64,000 bases of DNA, from NCBI RefSeq assembly GCF_030679875.1, contig NZ_JAUXSP010000002.1, positions 62,001 to 126,000 on the forward strand, read 5' to 3'. A program made the translations under genes and the position numbers. This DNA comes from Phenylobacterium sp. (lineage in GTDB: Bacteria; Pseudomonadota; Alphaproteobacteria; Caulobacterales; Caulobacteraceae). Shown here piece by piece: positions 40,335 to 49,949 of this stretch (positions are counted from its first letter, which is position 1; the number at the start of each line of letters is the position of its first letter). Under the pieces are notes generated by a model. The model did not search any database, was not told where the DNA came from, and worked only from the letters and a program-made list of their open reading frames with translations.

Positions 40335-40808
40335 TCAGGCCAGGTCAGCGATCTCTTCGTCGGTGAGTTCGCCCGGCACCACGGTGACCGGCAGGTTGCG
40401 GCCGCCCCAGCGGATGCCTTCCTTGGCGATGGAGGACACGAGCGGCCCGGGGCCGCGACCCTGGGGGGCGGCGCCCAGGACCAGGATCTTGATGTCGGGA
40501 TCATCAGCGATGACGCTGCGCAGGGCCTGACGGGCGCTCTCGGCGTTGACGATGATGAACTCCGGCGCCGTCCCGGTCTCGGCGATCACGAACTCAGCCA
40601 TCTTCTGCAGGAAGGCCTCGGCCTCGGCCCTCGTCTGGCGCTCGATCTCCTCGCGGACCCCGGACCAGTGCTCAAACACCGCCGGCTCAATCACCCGCAG
40701 CATGGCCAGGTGGCCGCCAGTGGACCGGGCGCGCCGGCAGGCGAACCGCAGGGCGGTCTGGAACTCCGGGGTATCGTCGGCGATGACGAGGAACTTGCGC
40801 TGACTCAT
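40335..40808 (-). CDS. Universal stress protein (UspA fold)
   Basis: 157 residues. UspA fold from KFLVIADDTPEFQTALRFACRRARSTGG through the ATP-binding-like GAAPQGRGPGPLVSSIAKEG and VTVVPGE. The last motif resembles G-2x-G-9x-G(S/T). It lies between nifU-like and trpS, an order kept in many alphaproteobacteria. Function is stress-related but unspecified. Confidence 0.88.
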   Translation of the reverse strand: MSQRKFLVIADDTPEFQTALRFACRRARSTGGHLAMLRVIEPAVFEHWSGVREEIERQTRAEAEAFLQKMAEFVIAETGTAPEFIIVNAESARQALRSVIADDPDIKILVLGAAPQGRGPGPLVSSIAKEGIRWGGRNLPVTVVPGELTDEEIADLA

Positions 40809-40863
40809 GGGTCGACGTTGGCCCGGAGACGGGATTTGGGCAAGGGGGCCGTCGGCCTGGGCC

Positions 40864-41898
<1,035 letters not shown>

Positions 41899-42046
41899 GG
41901 GATTGAGGCTTCGACTTCGAGCGGAGTTTGAAGACGCACGCTTGGACGCGCGCAAGGGCTTGCGCCCCCTAGAGAGGGGCGTTCAGGACGCGCGGCGCCA
42001 TCGCCAGGAGTTCCGAGCCGGAAAAGCCATGGCGAAGCGCATAGTC

Positions 42047-42102
42047 GGGCGGAGGGCTGGTGGCAAGCCCTCCGCCCGCCTCCTTCGGGCTTGACCCGAA
42101 GG
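42047..42102. repeat. Two hairpins in the murJ-trpS gap
   Basis: A 12-bp perfect stem (GGGCGGAGGGCT 42047-42058 / AGCCCTCCGCCC 42066-42077) is followed by an 8-bp stem (CCTTCGGG 42082-42089 / CCCGAAGG 42095-42102) with loop CTTGA. The second shares the CTTGN apex with the repeat pair just downstream. Confidence 0.6.
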
Positions 42103-42145
42103 CCCATGAACACGGTGGCTCGCCGGAGCTTCGCCCAAAAAACCT

Positions 42146-42231
42146 CGTCATGCTCGGCCTTGTGCCGAGCATCCCTGTCGATGGCGGGCGCAAGCGTCGC
42201 GAGGGATCCCGGGCACAAGGCCCGGGATGAC
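42146..42231. repeat. REP-like inverted pair of CTTGT hairpins
   Basis: Two inverted copies of one element. Copy A has stem ATGCTCGGC / GCCGAGCAT (42150-42158, 42164-42172) with loop CTTGT. Copy B, on the opposite strand, has stem ATCCCGGGC / GCCCGGGAT (42206-42214, 42220-42228) with the complementary loop. Flanks CGTC and CC/CT are shared. The differences between A and B are paired, so both stems are intact. The rest of the 41899-42257 gap shows no gene. Confidence 0.7.
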
Positions 42232-42257
42232 GCTGGTGGGGTGGGGGGCGCCGGGGC

Positions 42258-43916
42258 CTAACCCAGATCGCTCGGCGCGGCCGGTGTCCCGCCGCGCCGG
42301 GTAATGGCGGCCCTGAGTTCAGAACGGGTGACGCCGCCAAAGGCCAGGACCAGCAGGCCATAGAGCGCCATGCCGGCCACCGAAAGCGCCAGGATGCCGA
42401 TCTCTTTGGCGCCGATCAGCGGCAGGTTTAGGCTTACGATCTGGGCCTCGAAGGCCTCGCGGTTAAAGGCGGCGAAGGCCAGCGCGCCGCCCATGACCAG
42501 GCTGGCCAGGCTGACCCGGACAATCTTGGAGATCACCGCCGGAGAGGGGCGGTAATCGCCGCGCCGCCAGAGGGCCACCAGCATCTGGATCACGGCGATC
42601 CAGGCGGCCAGGCTGGTGGCCATGGCGATGCCGGGCACGCCGATCACGAAGAACAGGGCGACCCCGGCGACGATATTGACCGCCACCGAGATCAGGGCGA
42701 ACCGCATCGGCGTGCGGGTGTCCTCACGGGCGAAGAAGGCGGGCTGCAGGATGCGCTGCAGGACGAAGGCGGGCGTCCCCCAGCCATAGTGGAACAGCAG
42801 GGCGCCGGCGGCCGCAGCGTCGGCGAAGACGAAGGCGCCGCGGGTGAACAGGCCGTCGATCAGATAGACCGGCATGGCCATCAGGGCGGCCGCCGCTGGC
42901 AGGCTGAGCGCCAGGCCAAAGACCAGCCCCTGGTCCATCACCAGCTTGGCGTCGGCGGCGTCGCCCCGGCGCAGGGACTGGGACAGGCGCGGCAGCAGGG
43001 CGATGCCGATAGCCACTCCCACCAGGCTCATGGGCAGCTGATAGAGCCGGTCAGCGACGTTCAGCCAGACCCGGGCCCCGGCCACCTGAGAGGCGAGGAT
43101 GCCGGAGACGAAGATATTGACCTGGGTGGCGCTGTTGGCGATGCCCGCGGGGATGGCCCGTCGCACCAGGGCCTTCATGTCGGGCGTCAGGCGCGGGCGG
43201 ACAAACCGGACCCGCGCGCCGGCCTTGCGGGCGGCCCAGATGACCAGGGCGGCCTGGCCGACCCCGGCGACGCCCACCCCGATGGAGGCGGCGTAGGCCG
43301 CGGTTATGGCGTCACCCTGGGGCCAGACCACCGCCAGCATGACCACGTTCAATATGGTCGGATAGAAGCCCGAGACGATGAACCGCCCGTGGGCGTTGAG
43401 GACGCCGGAGAACAGGGCGGCGATCGCCATGCACGGCAGGTAGGGCATGGTGATCTGGGTCAGGATCACCGCCAGCCGGAACTTGTCGGGCTCGTCCACA
43501 TAGCCGGGATTGATGACGTACATCAGCCACGGCATGGCCGCCTGGGCCGCCAGGGTGAAGACCACCGTGACAACGGCCAGGCCGGCGGCGGCGTCGGCGG
43601 CGTACTGGTTGGCGGCGGCCTCGCCTTCGCCCTCCAGGCGCTTGGCGTAGCCGGGTACGAAGGCGGCCGAAAAGGCGCCCTCGGCGAAGATCCGGCGGAA
43701 CAGATTGGGGAAGGCGAGCGCCGTGTAGTAGGCGTCGGCGGCGATGGTCAGGCTGGCGCCCAGCTTGGCGGTGACCACCAGGTCGCGGACCAGGCCCAGC
43801 ACCCGGCTGAACAGGGTCAGGGCCGAAAAAATCATGGATGAGCGCAGCATCCCGCCCCGCCGGGGGGCGGCAGGGTCGGGAGTCTGGGCCGGGTCTGACG
43901 GGGTCGTCGTGCTCAC
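42258..43916 (-). CDS. murJ: Lipid II flippase MurJ
   Basis: 552 residues with about 14 membrane helices. MurJ flips lipid-linked peptidoglycan precursor across the inner membrane. MLRSSMIFSALTLFSRVLGLVRDLVVTAKLG is the typical N-terminus, AFPNLFRRIFAEGAFSAAFVP carries the conserved Arg residues, and LLPRLSQSLRRGD follows. In many alphaproteobacteria glnD, murJ and trpS are consecutive; here glnD lies 14 kb upstream on the same strand. Confidence 0.95.
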   Translation of the reverse strand: MSTTTPSDPAQTPDPAAPRRGGMLRSSMIFSALTLFSRVLGLVRDLVVTAKLGASLTIAADAYYTALAFPNLFRRIFAEGAFSAAFVPGYAKRLEGEGEAAANQYAADAAAGLAVVTVVFTLAAQAAMPWLMYVINPGYVDEPDKFRLAVILTQITMPYLPCMAIAALFSGVLNAHGRFIVSGFYPTILNVVMLAVVWPQGDAITAAYAASIGVGVAGVGQAALVIWAARKAGARVRFVRPRLTPDMKALVRRAIPAGIANSATQVNIFVSGILASQVAGARVWLNVADRLYQLPMSLVGVAIGIALLPRLSQSLRRGDAADAKLVMDQGLVFGLALSLPAAAALMAMPVYLIDGLFTRGAFVFADAAAAGALLFHYGWGTPAFVLQRILQPAFFAREDTRTPMRFALISVAVNIVAGVALFFVIGVPGIAMATSLAAWIAVIQMLVALWRRGDYRPSPAVISKIVRVSLASLVMGGALAFAAFNREAFEAQIVSLNLPLIGAKEIGILALSVAGMALYGLLVLAFGGVTRSELRAAITRRGGTPAAPSDLG

Positions 43917-43947
43917 GATCGGCCTCTGGAGCCTTGGGGCCGCGCGG

Positions 43948-45576
43948 TCAAGGCATTGGGCCTCGCGGTGAGCCGTCCACGCACAGCCAGCGACTGCGGT
44001 GGAAGTTGGCGATGTTGTCGACCCAACCGGTGATCCTGGGGTTCACCAGGGCCTTGTTGACCACGAAGAGGAGCGGGACCAGGGCGTCCTCCTGCAGCAT
44101 CAGGGTCTCGGCCTGGGCCAGGATCGCCGCCCGGGCTTCTGCTTCTGGCTCGGCGGCGGCGGCCGCCAGCAGGGCGTCATAGGCGGGGTTTGCGTAGTCC
44201 CCATAGTTCTGCGCCCCGGTCTGCGAATGCAGTAGCTCCAGGAAGGTCAGGGGGTCGTTATAGTCGGCGTACCAGCTCATGGCGCCCACCTGAAAGTCCC
44301 GCATCCGATAGGCGGCGAAGGCGATCTGGCCCTCGTTCTGGATCAGGCGGGTGCGCACGCCCACAGCCTCCCAGTCGGCCTGGATGGCCTGGATCAGAAG
44401 GGTGGTGTCCGGGGTGTTGCCGGTCTTGATCTCCACCTCCAGGGGGTTGTCCGGGCCATGGCCCGCCTGAGCCAGCAGATCGCGGGCCAGGACCTGGCGG
44501 TCCTCGAAGCTCAGATCGGCAAAGCTCGTCCGCGGGCCGTCTTCCACATAGTTGGCCGTGCCCGGCGGCACGAAGGCGAAGGCCGGGACCTGGCCAGCCC
44601 GCAGCAGCTTGTCGGTGATGAAGCTCCGGTCGACGGCGGCCGACAGGGCCTTGCGGACCCGCGGATCACGGAAGGCGGCCACTTCGCGGGTGTTGAACGA
44701 CAGGTAGGATGTGGCCAGGGAGATGTGGGTGCGGGCGTGGCCGGGCAGGGTTTCGTTGATCTTCGACAGCCGGTTGGATTGGAAGCCGGTATTGACGTCC
44801 AGCTCGCCGGCCGCGATCCCCCGCTCGGCGGTCACCGCGTCAGCGGTCGGATAGTAGCGGATGGTGTCGACGCAAACCTCATCGGCATCCCAGAACTGGG
44901 GGTTCTTCTCCACCTCGATATATTCCCCCAGCCGCCAGGACACGAGCTGATAGGGGCCGCTGCTCACATAGTTCCCCGGTCTGACCCACTGGTCTCCCAG
45001 CCGCTCGACCACATGCTTGGGGACCGGGAAGAAGGACAGGTGCTTGAGCAGCTCGGGCAGGTACGGCGCGGGCCGCTCGAGGGTCAGTTCCAGGGTCCGG
45101 GGGTCCAGCGCCCGGGCGCCCAGGGTCTCAGGGGCGGCGTCGCCGGCGTTCACCGCCGCGCCATTCTTCAGCAGGAAGACCAGATAGGCGTAGATCGAGG
45201 CCGTCTCGGGCTTCAGGATCCGGCGGTAGGCGTAGACGAAGTCCTCGGCCGTGATCGGCGCGCCGTCCGACCATCTCGCCTCGCGCAGGTGGAAGGTCCA
45301 GGTCAGGCCATCGGCGCTGGTCTCCCACCGCTCGGCGAGCGCCGGGATCGGCGTGCCGTCTGGGGCGTCGGTGGTCAGGCCGACATTGAGGTCGCCGATC
45401 ACCTGAAACTCGTCGACCAGATTGCTCTGCTGGGGATCCAGCGTCGCCGGCTCGGTATTGTTGCCAAACTCCAGACAGACCTTGCCGGCCGCGCAGGGCG
45501 GGCGGCTTGGCCCGTCCTGGCAGGCGCTGAGCGCCAGGGCGGCGAGCAGGGGCGCAAGCAGACGACGCAGGGACAA
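43948..45576 (-). CDS. Periplasmic peptide-binding lipoprotein (OppA/DppA type)
   Basis: 542 residues. A signal peptide ends in the lipobox LSAC, so the mature protein is a lipoprotein. The SBP_bac_5 family is clear: EPATLDPQQSNLVDEFQVIGDLNVGL, DGAPITAEDFVYAYRRIL, YVSSGPYQLVSW, FRDPRVRKALSAAVDR and MSWYADYNDPLTFLELL. This is the solute-binding part of an oligopeptide ABC importer, but no permease or ATPase gene is near, so it must work with parts encoded elsewhere. Confidence 0.92.
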   Translation of the reverse strand: MSLRRLLAPLLAALALSACQDGPSRPPCAAGKVCLEFGNNTEPATLDPQQSNLVDEFQVIGDLNVGLTTDAPDGTPIPALAERWETSADGLTWTFHLREARWSDGAPITAEDFVYAYRRILKPETASIYAYLVFLLKNGAAVNAGDAAPETLGARALDPRTLELTLERPAPYLPELLKHLSFFPVPKHVVERLGDQWVRPGNYVSSGPYQLVSWRLGEYIEVEKNPQFWDADEVCVDTIRYYPTADAVTAERGIAAGELDVNTGFQSNRLSKINETLPGHARTHISLATSYLSFNTREVAAFRDPRVRKALSAAVDRSFITDKLLRAGQVPAFAFVPPGTANYVEDGPRTSFADLSFEDRQVLARDLLAQAGHGPDNPLEVEIKTGNTPDTTLLIQAIQADWEAVGVRTRLIQNEGQIAFAAYRMRDFQVGAMSWYADYNDPLTFLELLHSQTGAQNYGDYANPAYDALLAAAAAEPEAEARAAILAQAETLMLQEDALVPLLFVVNKALVNPRITGWVDNIANFHRSRWLCVDGSPRGPMP

Positions 45577-45657
45577 GAGGCGAGCCTTCGAGGGGTTGGG
45601 GGCTGCGCCATATCGCCATGCGCCCCCAGGTCCTGTCGAGCCCCAGGCCTCACATGG

Positions 45658-45688
45658 AAACGGGGAAGGCCATGGCTGGCCCTCCCCG
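45658..45688 (-). terminator. Probable terminator of the thiolase-DUF35 unit
   Basis: 12-bp stem with one mismatch (45661-45672 / 45677-45688) and loop TGGC, followed on the minus strand by three T residues. It lies 28 bases after the DUF35 stop. Confidence 0.65.
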
Positions 45689-45715
45689 CTCCGGAACGCT
45701 TGGGTTCAGCTTGCC

Positions 45716-46132
45716 CTAGACGGGGCTGAAGACCGGCGCGGGCGGGCCGTTCTCGGTCGCCTGGAACTTCACCTTCACCTTCTGGCCGATGGCGAGCTGG
45801 TCGAAGTCGCAGTCGACGAAGTTGGTCAGCACAGCCGGGCCCTCGTTCAGGGTCACATAGCCGATGGCGTAGGGGCCGGTCGGCGAGCGGCGCATGACGG
45901 AGAAGGTGTAGATCACCCCCTCGCCGGGGCTCTCTTCCCAGACCGTGTCGTCGGAAAAGCAGATCGGGCAGAGGCCGCGGGGATACCAATGGGCCTTGCC
46001 GCAGCTGTTGCAGCGCTTGATCAGGAAGCGGCCTTCGGTGGCGGCGTCCCAGAACGGCTTGGACTCGATGGTGACCGGCGGGGCCGGGATCTTGCGGGCC
46101 TGCGCTTCGGGGGCGGTTTTTGTGTCGCTCAT
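45716..46132 (-). CDS. DUF35 OB-fold protein with zinc ribbon (thiolase partner)
   Basis: 138 residues. The N-terminal zinc ribbon is CNSCGKAHWYPRGLCPICFS (four Cys), then an OB-fold with IYTFSVMRRSP and IGYVTLNEGPAVLTNFVDCD. DUF35 proteins associate with thiolase-like proteins; in actinobacterial steroid side-chain breakdown the pair (ChsH2-DUF35/Ltp2) forms an aldolase. The upstream gene, five bases away, is exactly such a thiolase-like protein. ATG 46132 has GGGAG eight bases upstream. Confidence 0.9.
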   Translation of the reverse strand: MSDTKTAPEAQARKIPAPPVTIESKPFWDAATEGRFLIKRCNSCGKAHWYPRGLCPICFSDDTVWEESPGEGVIYTFSVMRRSPTGPYAIGYVTLNEGPAVLTNFVDCDFDQLAIGQKVKVKFQATENGPPAPVFSPV

Positions 46133-46137
46133 GGGAC

Positions 46138-47322
46138 CTACTCCCGTTCCATGATGAGGGTGGCTGCGCCGTGGCGAGTGCCAAGCGAGCCGCCGGTGCC
46201 GTGGGCGATGGCCAGGTCGCAATTCTTGACCTGGACCTTCGGATGGGCTTCGCCACGCAACTGACGGACGGCTTCGATCACCTTGGTGATGCCGCCGCGG
46301 TTGGTCGGGTGGTTGTTGCACAGCCCGCCGCCGTCGGTGTTGAAGGGCAGCTTGCCGACGCCAGAGATCAGATTGCCGTCGGCGACGAACTTGCCGCCCT
46401 GGCCCTTCTCGCAGAAGCCGAGGTCTTCCAGCTGCATCAGCACGGTGATGGTGAAGCTGTCATAGATCGAGGCGTACTTCATGTCGGACGGCTTCACGCC
46501 AGCCTCCTCGAAGGCGATCGGGCCAGACCACAGGGCGCCCGAATGGGTCAGGTCCAGGTCGTGGCCGCCCATGGGGCCCTTGGGGCTCTCGCCGGCGCCG
46601 ATGATCTTGACCTTGGGCCGGTTCAGGCTCTTGGCGATCTCCGGGCTGGTGACGATCAGGGCGCCGCCGCCATCGGTGACCACGCAGCAGTCCAGGCGGT
46701 GCAGCGGGTCGGAGATCATCGGCGAGTTCAGCACGTCCTCCACCGTGACCACGTCCCGCAGGAAGGCGTGCTCGTTCCACTGGGCGTGATGGCTGGCGGC
46801 GACCTTGATCCAGGCCAGCTGTTCGGACGTGGTGCCGTACTCATGCATGTGGCGCATGGCGCACATGCCGTAGGTGTTGTGGGTGGTGCCGCCGTAGATG
46901 TTCTCAAAACCGGCTTCCGGCGGGCCGTCGGTGAGCTGGCCAGGGCGTCCGCCCCCGCCGAAGCCGCCGAACTTCTGCTGGCGGGGACGGCCCGCCAGGG
47001 TGATCAGCGCCACCTTGCACTTGCCCGCCGCGATCGCCTGGGCCGCATGGCCCACATGCAGGATGTAGGACGAGCCGCCGGTCTCGGTGGAGTCCATGTG
47101 GCGGACGTTCCGCAGGCCCATATAGTCGATCATGGACATGCCGCCGAAGCCCGGCGCGTCGCCGGCGCAGAAATAGCCGTCGATGTCGTCCTTGGTCAGG
47201 CCCGCATCGGCCAGGGCGCCCTTGGCGCTCTCGGCGTGGATCTGAGGGGTGGATATGTCGGGGGCGTCGCGGAGCGGATGCTCGTAGGCGCCCATGATGT
47301 AGGCCTGGCCTTTAATGCTCAT
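46138..47322 (-). CDS. Thiolase-like protein (SCP-x/Ltp2 type), probable aldolase rather than thiolase
   Basis: 394 residues of the thiolase superfamily, SCP-x branch. Landmarks are GGSSYILHVGHAAQAIAAGKCKVALI, YGMCAMRHMHEYGTTSEQ, IYDSFTITVLMQLEDLGFCEKG, NTDGGGLCNNHPTNRGG and AHGTGGSLGTRHGAATLI. The position that carries the nucleophilic Cys in true thiolases reads TGGSSY here, with Ser instead. Loss of that Cys plus the DUF35 partner fits Ltp2-type retro-aldolases acting on acyl-CoAs. The two genes are coupled, with an acyl-CoA ligase gene upstream on the same strand. Confidence 0.9.
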   Translation of the reverse strand: MSIKGQAYIMGAYEHPLRDAPDISTPQIHAESAKGALADAGLTKDDIDGYFCAGDAPGFGGMSMIDYMGLRNVRHMDSTETGGSSYILHVGHAAQAIAAGKCKVALITLAGRPRQQKFGGFGGGGRPGQLTDGPPEAGFENIYGGTTHNTYGMCAMRHMHEYGTTSEQLAWIKVAASHHAQWNEHAFLRDVVTVEDVLNSPMISDPLHRLDCCVVTDGGGALIVTSPEIAKSLNRPKVKIIGAGESPKGPMGGHDLDLTHSGALWSGPIAFEEAGVKPSDMKYASIYDSFTITVLMQLEDLGFCEKGQGGKFVADGNLISGVGKLPFNTDGGGLCNNHPTNRGGITKVIEAVRQLRGEAHPKVQVKNCDLAIAHGTGGSLGTRHGAATLIMERE

Positions 47323-47441
47323 GTCCCTTCCCGGATTATGGTTCTGATCAATGGGGTCGGCTTATCCCGCGCGGGGGCGTGGTGTCATCCCTGGTGATGA
47401 AGCGCGCTGCTTGGCTCTGCGGCCTGTCCCACCACCGCTAT

Positions 47442-47482
47442 CACCCTGGGCCTTGCGCCCAGGATCCTGTCGAGGGCGGGCG
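47442..47482. repeat. Third copy of the CTTGN hairpin repeat
   Basis: Stem CCTGGGC / GCCCAGG (47445-47451, 47457-47463) with loop CTTGC, followed by ATCCTGTCGAGGGCGGGCG (47464-47482). The same downstream sequence, ATCCCTGTCGATGGCGGGCG, follows copy A at 42171-42190, showing common descent. Confidence 0.65.
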
Positions 47483-47487
47483 CCACC

Positions 47488-48969
47488 TTAAGCCGGCTGC
47501 TGCGCCTTCAGCGCCTCCAGGCGGGCCTCGCGCAGGGCCGAGCGGCGGACCTTGCCGGCGTCGTCCCGCAGGGGTTCGTCGACGAACTCGTAGGTCCTCG
47601 GCTGCTTGTAGGTGACCAGGCGCGTGGAGAGATAGTCGCGCAGCTCGGCCTCGGTGGTCGGCCGGCTCGTCTGGACGATGGCGTGGATCTTGGCGCCCAG
47701 ATCGTCGTCGGGGATGCCGATGACCGCGCAGGACATCACCGCCTCATGCTCGTCCAGGGCCGCCTCGATCTCGGCCGGATAGACGTTGGAGCCGCCGACC
47801 AGGATCATGTCGGTGCGGCGGTCAGCCAGGTAGAGATAGCCGTCCTCATCGAACCAGCCGATGTCGCCGAGGCTCTCCCAGCCGCCTGGCAGGGTCTTGG
47901 CCGTGGCGCCCAGGTACTTGTAGGACGGGCCTGCGCCTTCGGGGCGTCGCATATAGATCTCGCCGACCTCCCGGGGGGGCAGGGGGTTTCCGGCCTCGTC
48001 CATGGCGATCATCTCGCCCATGCGGACCTTGCCCACCGAGCCGCGGTGCTCCAGCCATTCGGTCCCGGAGATCACCGTCGAGGCCTGGGCCTCGGTGCCG
48101 GCATAGAGCTCCTGGATCACCTCGCCGCCCAGCCAGTGGATGAAGGCCTCCTTCAGCCAGGGCGGGCAGGGCGCGGCCAGGTGCCAGAGGGTCTGAAGGG
48201 AGGACAGGTCGTAGCGGCCGCGAACCTCCTCGGGCAGGTGCCAGATCCGGTTCATCATGGTCGGCACCATGTAGACCCAGGTGGCCTTCCAGCGCTCGAT
48301 CTCGGCCAGGGTCTTTTCGGGGTCGAACCTGGGCATCACCACGATGTGGGCGCCCATATTGATGGCCGACATCATCATGCCGAAGCCGGCGTTGTGATAG
48401 AGCGGGGCCGGCAGCAGGGCGACAGAGTCCGCTCGCAATTGCCAGCCGCCGACCTCCGGGATTTCGGCCGCCGTAACCCCGGGCTGGCCCGCCAGGATCA
48501 GCTTGGGTCGGCCGGTGGAGCCGCCGCTGGTTGGCGCCTTGGACACCGGGGCGATGACGTCGGGCAGATCGCTCTCATCCTGCGCCAGGGCGGCGATGTC
48601 GGCGATGGACACCAGGGGCTTGTCGATCTTGTGGTCGAAGGCGGCGATGACGATGGGCGTCCTGGCCAGCTCCATGATCGCCTCGAGCTCGGCCTTGGGC
48701 AGGCGGAAGGACACCGGCTGCGGCGTCGCCCCCACCTTCCAGAGCGCCCAGCAGGCCTCCACGAAGCCGATCCCGTTGGGCAGGCCGAGCGTCACCAGGT
48801 CCCCCTGCTTGACCCCCATGGCCATCAGGCCCCGGGCCAGGCGGTTGGTGCGCCGGTGGAACTGGCCGTAAGTCAGGGTCTCCTCGCCGCTGGAAACCGC
48901 CGGCGCGTCCGGCCTGGTCTGGGCCAGCTGCGCCAGGCGCGCGCTCAGGGAGATCATCTCTTCGGCCAT
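47488..48969 (-). CDS. AMP-dependent acyl-CoA synthetase/ligase
   Basis: 493 residues of the ANL superfamily. It activates a carboxylic acid to its CoA thioester. The P-loop is SKAPTSGGSTGRPKLI, the A5-like motif is LYAGTEAQ, then LGDIGWFDEDGYLYLADRRTDMI and the C-terminal lysine region DDAGKVRRSAL. Similarity to FadD-like and bile/steroid acid ligases is suggested by context with the thiolase and DUF35 genes, but substrate is unknown. Confidence 0.9.
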   Translation of the reverse strand: MAEEMISLSARLAQLAQTRPDAPAVSSGEETLTYGQFHRRTNRLARGLMAMGVKQGDLVTLGLPNGIGFVEACWALWKVGATPQPVSFRLPKAELEAIMELARTPIVIAAFDHKIDKPLVSIADIAALAQDESDLPDVIAPVSKAPTSGGSTGRPKLILAGQPGVTAAEIPEVGGWQLRADSVALLPAPLYHNAGFGMMMSAINMGAHIVVMPRFDPEKTLAEIERWKATWVYMVPTMMNRIWHLPEEVRGRYDLSSLQTLWHLAAPCPPWLKEAFIHWLGGEVIQELYAGTEAQASTVISGTEWLEHRGSVGKVRMGEMIAMDEAGNPLPPREVGEIYMRRPEGAGPSYKYLGATAKTLPGGWESLGDIGWFDEDGYLYLADRRTDMILVGGSNVYPAEIEAALDEHEAVMSCAVIGIPDDDLGAKIHAIVQTSRPTTEAELRDYLSTRLVTYKQPRTYEFVDEPLRDDAGKVRRSALREARLEALKAQQPA

Positions 48970-49164
48970 GGTGTTTCGTCCCGAATGTGGGGTCGCGGCT
49001 CATTGAGGCGTCCGCGATCTCTATGAAATGGAGCGCCGGTGAAATGAGGGTCCGGCGACAACAGTTTCCCCTGTGACCGCCGGTCCTGGCAAGGGGTTGG
49101 AAGATCATGCCCCATCCGGCTATCTGCGGCCCAGACACTCGTTTTCCTGAGGAGCGCCCCGTCC

Positions 49165-49644
49165 ATGTCGGAGTCCACCATGTCCGTCGCCGATCTGAGC
49201 GACGAGAACGAGGGCCGCGCCCAGGTGCTGCGGCTTCAGATGCGTGACCTTGGCGGCCGCAAGGCCTTCTCAGGCCAGGTCCGCACCGTCGCCTGCCATG
49301 AGGATAATTCGAAGGTGAAGGCCATTCTCGCCACGCCGGGGAACGGCGCGGTGCTGGTGGTGGACGGCGGCGGCTCGCTGAACTGCGCCCTGGTCGGCGA
49401 CATGATCGCTCAGAGCGCGGTGGACCACGGTTGGGCCGGGGTGGTGGTCTTTGGGGCGGTGCGCGACGCCCCGGTGCTGGCCACCCTGGACCTGGGCGTC
49501 AAGGCGCTGGGGACCATGCCGCTCCGTAGCGTCCGGCGCGATCAGGGCCAGAGCGATGTCGTGGTGGCCTTCGGCGGGGTGATCTTCACCCCTGGCGACC
49601 GGTTGTTCGCCGACGAAGACGGGGTGGTGGTGCTGCCGGGCTGA
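49165..49644 (+). CDS. rraA: RraA family protein (ribonuclease E activity regulator-like)
   Basis: 159 residues. RraA proteins form trimers that bind and inhibit RNase E; related proteins are aldolases. FGGRK-like LGGRKAFSGQVRTV, VLVVDGGGSLNCALVGDMIA, GWAGVVVFGAVRDAPVL and FGGVIFTPGDRLFADEDGVVV are family features. ATG 49165 has GAGGAG ten bases upstream; an ATG five codons later with GGAG six bases before it is an alternative. Divergent from the ligase gene. Confidence 0.9.
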   Translation: MSESTMSVADLSDENEGRAQVLRLQMRDLGGRKAFSGQVRTVACHEDNSKVKAILATPGNGAVLVVDGGGSLNCALVGDMIAQSAVDHGWAGVVVFGAVRDAPVLATLDLGVKALGTMPLRSVRRDQGQSDVVVAFGGVIFTPGDRLFADEDGVVVLPG

Positions 49645-49659
49645 GGGTCAGGCCGTGGT

Positions 49660-49947
49660 CTAGCTCCACGCCACGGCCATCTCCGGCTCCCGGAAGGCGA
49701 AGCGCTTGAGGTGGCTGTCGATCACGCCCTCAAGCCGTGCGCGGGTCTCGGCCGAGGCGGATTCGACCTGCAGATCCAGGGCCACGGGCCCGGCGCCCAG
49801 GCGACAGATCCCGCCGTCGAAGACGATCTCGCCGGTCTGGTCGTCGAACCTGGTCTCGGCCTTGTGGCCGAAGTGCTTGCACAGCTGGATCATGTAGCGG
49901 CGGGCGTGGGCGGTTGGGACGCTGGCGTGGGATGTGGTCTTGTCCAT
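49660..49947 (-). CDS. DUF2218 protein, partner of the PadR regulator
   Basis: 95 residues of the DUF2218 family, a small alpha/beta protein found beside siderophore-interacting (ferric reductase) proteins and YqjI-like regulators. HARRYMIQLCKHFGHKAETRF and GGICRLGAGPVALDLQVESA are the conserved parts. It starts two bases after padR, so it is its operon partner; no ferric reductase gene follows here. Function is unknown, but iron or nickel homeostasis is suggested. Confidence 0.87.
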   Translation of the reverse strand: MDKTTSHASVPTAHARRYMIQLCKHFGHKAETRFDDQTGEIVFDGGICRLGAGPVALDLQVESASAETRARLEGVIDSHLKRFAFREPEMAVAWS

Positions 49948-49949
49948 GC

